NCBI GenBank assembly: GCA_903884655.1
Contig: CAISFO010000014.1
Coordinates: 1 to 53,693 of the forward strand
DNA: 53,693 bases
Source of the DNA: an uncultured Holophagaceae bacterium
GTDB taxonomy: Bacteria; Acidobacteriota; Holophagae; Holophagales; Holophagaceae
Direction of reading: 5' to 3'
Below are positions 53,169-53,693 of this stretch, piece by piece (position 1 is the stretch's first letter; the number at the start of each line of letters is the position of its first letter). The position numbers were made by a program, and so were the translations under genes. The notes below the pieces were generated by a model. It searched no databases and had not been told where the DNA came from. It saw only the letters and a list, made by a program, of their open reading frames with translations.

Positions 53169-53462
53169 ATGGCGGATCTCGGAAAAAAATTCACATGCTT
53201 CCAGTGCGCGACGAAGTTCTATGACTTCGGCAAGCCAGAGGCCATCTGCCCCAAGTGCGGGGCCAACCAGAAGGCTGCGCCTGCCAAACCCAAGGTCGTG
53301 AAGAAGGAGAAGAGCGTCCACGTCATCGAGGATGACTTCACCCCAGAACCCGAAGCCGAGAATCTGGAAGAGACCTTCACCGAAAGTGGCGTGGCCATCG
53401 AGCGGGGCCGCGGCGAAGGCTTCGATCCCGGGGATCTGCGCATGGATGATTACGACGAGTAG
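53169..53462 (+). CDS. FYDLN-acid/zinc-ribbon protein
   Basis: A 97-residue protein of the FYDLN-acid family. The first 37 residues form a zinc ribbon, KFTCFQCATKFYDFGKPEAICPKCG, with two Cys-x-x-Cys pairs and the family's FYDFxKP turn. The rest is highly acidic (EDDFTPEPEAENLEETF, ending MDDYDE). Such proteins are widespread in proteobacteria and acidobacteria; their role is unknown, with a DNA- or protein-binding zinc ribbon suggested. AAGGACGGG precedes ATG 53169. A 77-bp tandem repeat begins 35 bp after the stop. Confidence 0.85.
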   Translation: MADLGKKFTCFQCATKFYDFGKPEAICPKCGANQKAAPAKPKVVKKEKSVHVIEDDFTPEPEAENLEETFTESGVAIERGRGEGFDPGDLRMDDYDE

Positions 53463-53533
53463 GCGAACCCCGCCGGATCGCGAAGCAGGCTGCAAAAGCA
53501 GCCTGGCGAGCGAGGATCCGGCGAGGGTGAGCA
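53463..53533. repeat. Long imperfect hairpin at the entry of the 77-bp array
   Basis: Immediately after the FYDLN-acid stop codon, arms of about 30 nt (cccgccggatcgcgaagcagg... and its partner ending ccggcgaggg) close on CAGGCTGC-aaaa-GCAGCCTG. The inner 8-bp stem is perfect. It may terminate the transcript or be the founding unit of the repeats that follow. Confidence 0.6.
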
Positions 53534-53693
53534 TCGCGCTCAGGTTGGCCCCAGTCACCCGCGTGACCGAGCAGGCAGCCTGGCGAGCGAGGATCCGGCG
53601 AGGGTGAGCATCGCGCTCAGGTTGGCCCCAGTCACCCGCGTGACCGAGCAGGCAGCCTGGCGAGCGAGGATCCGGCGAGGGTGAGCATCGCGC
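53498..53693 (+). repeat. 77-bp tandem repeat array, truncated by the window end
   Basis: Units begin at 53498, 53575 and 53652 with gcagcctggcgagcgagg and are identical wherever they overlap; the third copy is cut at 53693. The period is exactly 77. Each unit carries ggatccggcgagggtgagc and ggttggccccagtcacccgc. No spacer of variable sequence exists, so this is not a CRISPR array. Function is unknown; a dispersed structured repeat is likely. Confidence 0.9.

Noticed and set aside
53498..53693. 77-bp tandem repeats considered as a CRISPR array
   Set aside because: The repeats abut with no unique spacers, the unit is longer than CRISPR repeats and no cas genes are present.

Overview
The window is about 53.7 kb of GC-rich bacterial chromosome. 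Gene content and style suggest an acidobacterium of the Holophagae/Geothrix type. The clues are many PAS, PilZ, GAF and TPR signalling proteins, a FYDLN-acid protein, acyl-CoA metabolism genes, GTG/TTG starts behind GGAGG sites, and Pro/Ala-rich envelope proteins. This is inferred from protein families; there is no rRNA or other taxonomic marker. I found no tRNA, rRNA, insertion sequence, phage or CRISPR array.

Layout. 1-304: a structured 167-bp-period repeat. 477-6715: a GAF protein, a Pro-rich envelope protein, a small ORF, a NicO-type metal transporter overlapping murJ, and an Adhesin_E-like secreted protein. 6723-12619 (minus): acyl-CoA ligase, triple-PAS hybrid kinase and acyl-CoA dehydrogenase. 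12811-16623 (plus): outer-membrane protein, TonB-dependent receptor, TPR protein. 16633-19671 (minus): alpha/beta hydrolase, DinB protein, carboxyltransferase. 19716-22060: two tandem MFS transporters. 22318-28614 (minus): a glycyl-radical enzyme resembling hydroxyproline dehydratase, its activase and a GntR/FCD regulator, joined by 4-nt overlaps behind a palindromic operator; then an SDR and an alanine aminotransferase. 28812-34022: acyl-CoA dehydrogenase, two TPR proteins and a formyltransferase. 34024-37083 (minus): malic enzyme and asparagine synthetase A. 37233-40474: a decayed OmpA-like gene, response regulator, hemerythrin, FabH and PepSY protein.

The right third holds an SPFH/SHOCT protein, then a minus-strand cluster of a biotinyl-domain protein without the biotin lysine, a normal biotinyl carrier, a methylglutaconyl-CoA-hydratase-like enzyme and a CDF transporter. 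After ychF and a PilZ protein comes a minus-strand partner-switching cluster: STAS protein, HATPase kinase, SpoIIE phosphatase, HtpX, and a Ser/Thr kinase fused to a beta-helix. The window closes with a GAF-like protein, a FYDLN-acid protein and a 77-bp tandem repeat array.

How the parts fit. Several genes belong to acyl-CoA and branched-chain catabolism (fadD, two acyl-CoA dehydrogenases, carboxyltransferase, biotinyl carrier, hydratase) or to pyruvate/alanine/malate/aspartate interconversion. The rest are mostly envelope and signal transduction genes. The most distinctive items are the self-contained glycyl-radical operon, the lysine-less biotinyl paralogue, the kinase-beta-helix protein at the end of the partner-switching cluster, and two families of hairpin-rich repeats at the window edges.
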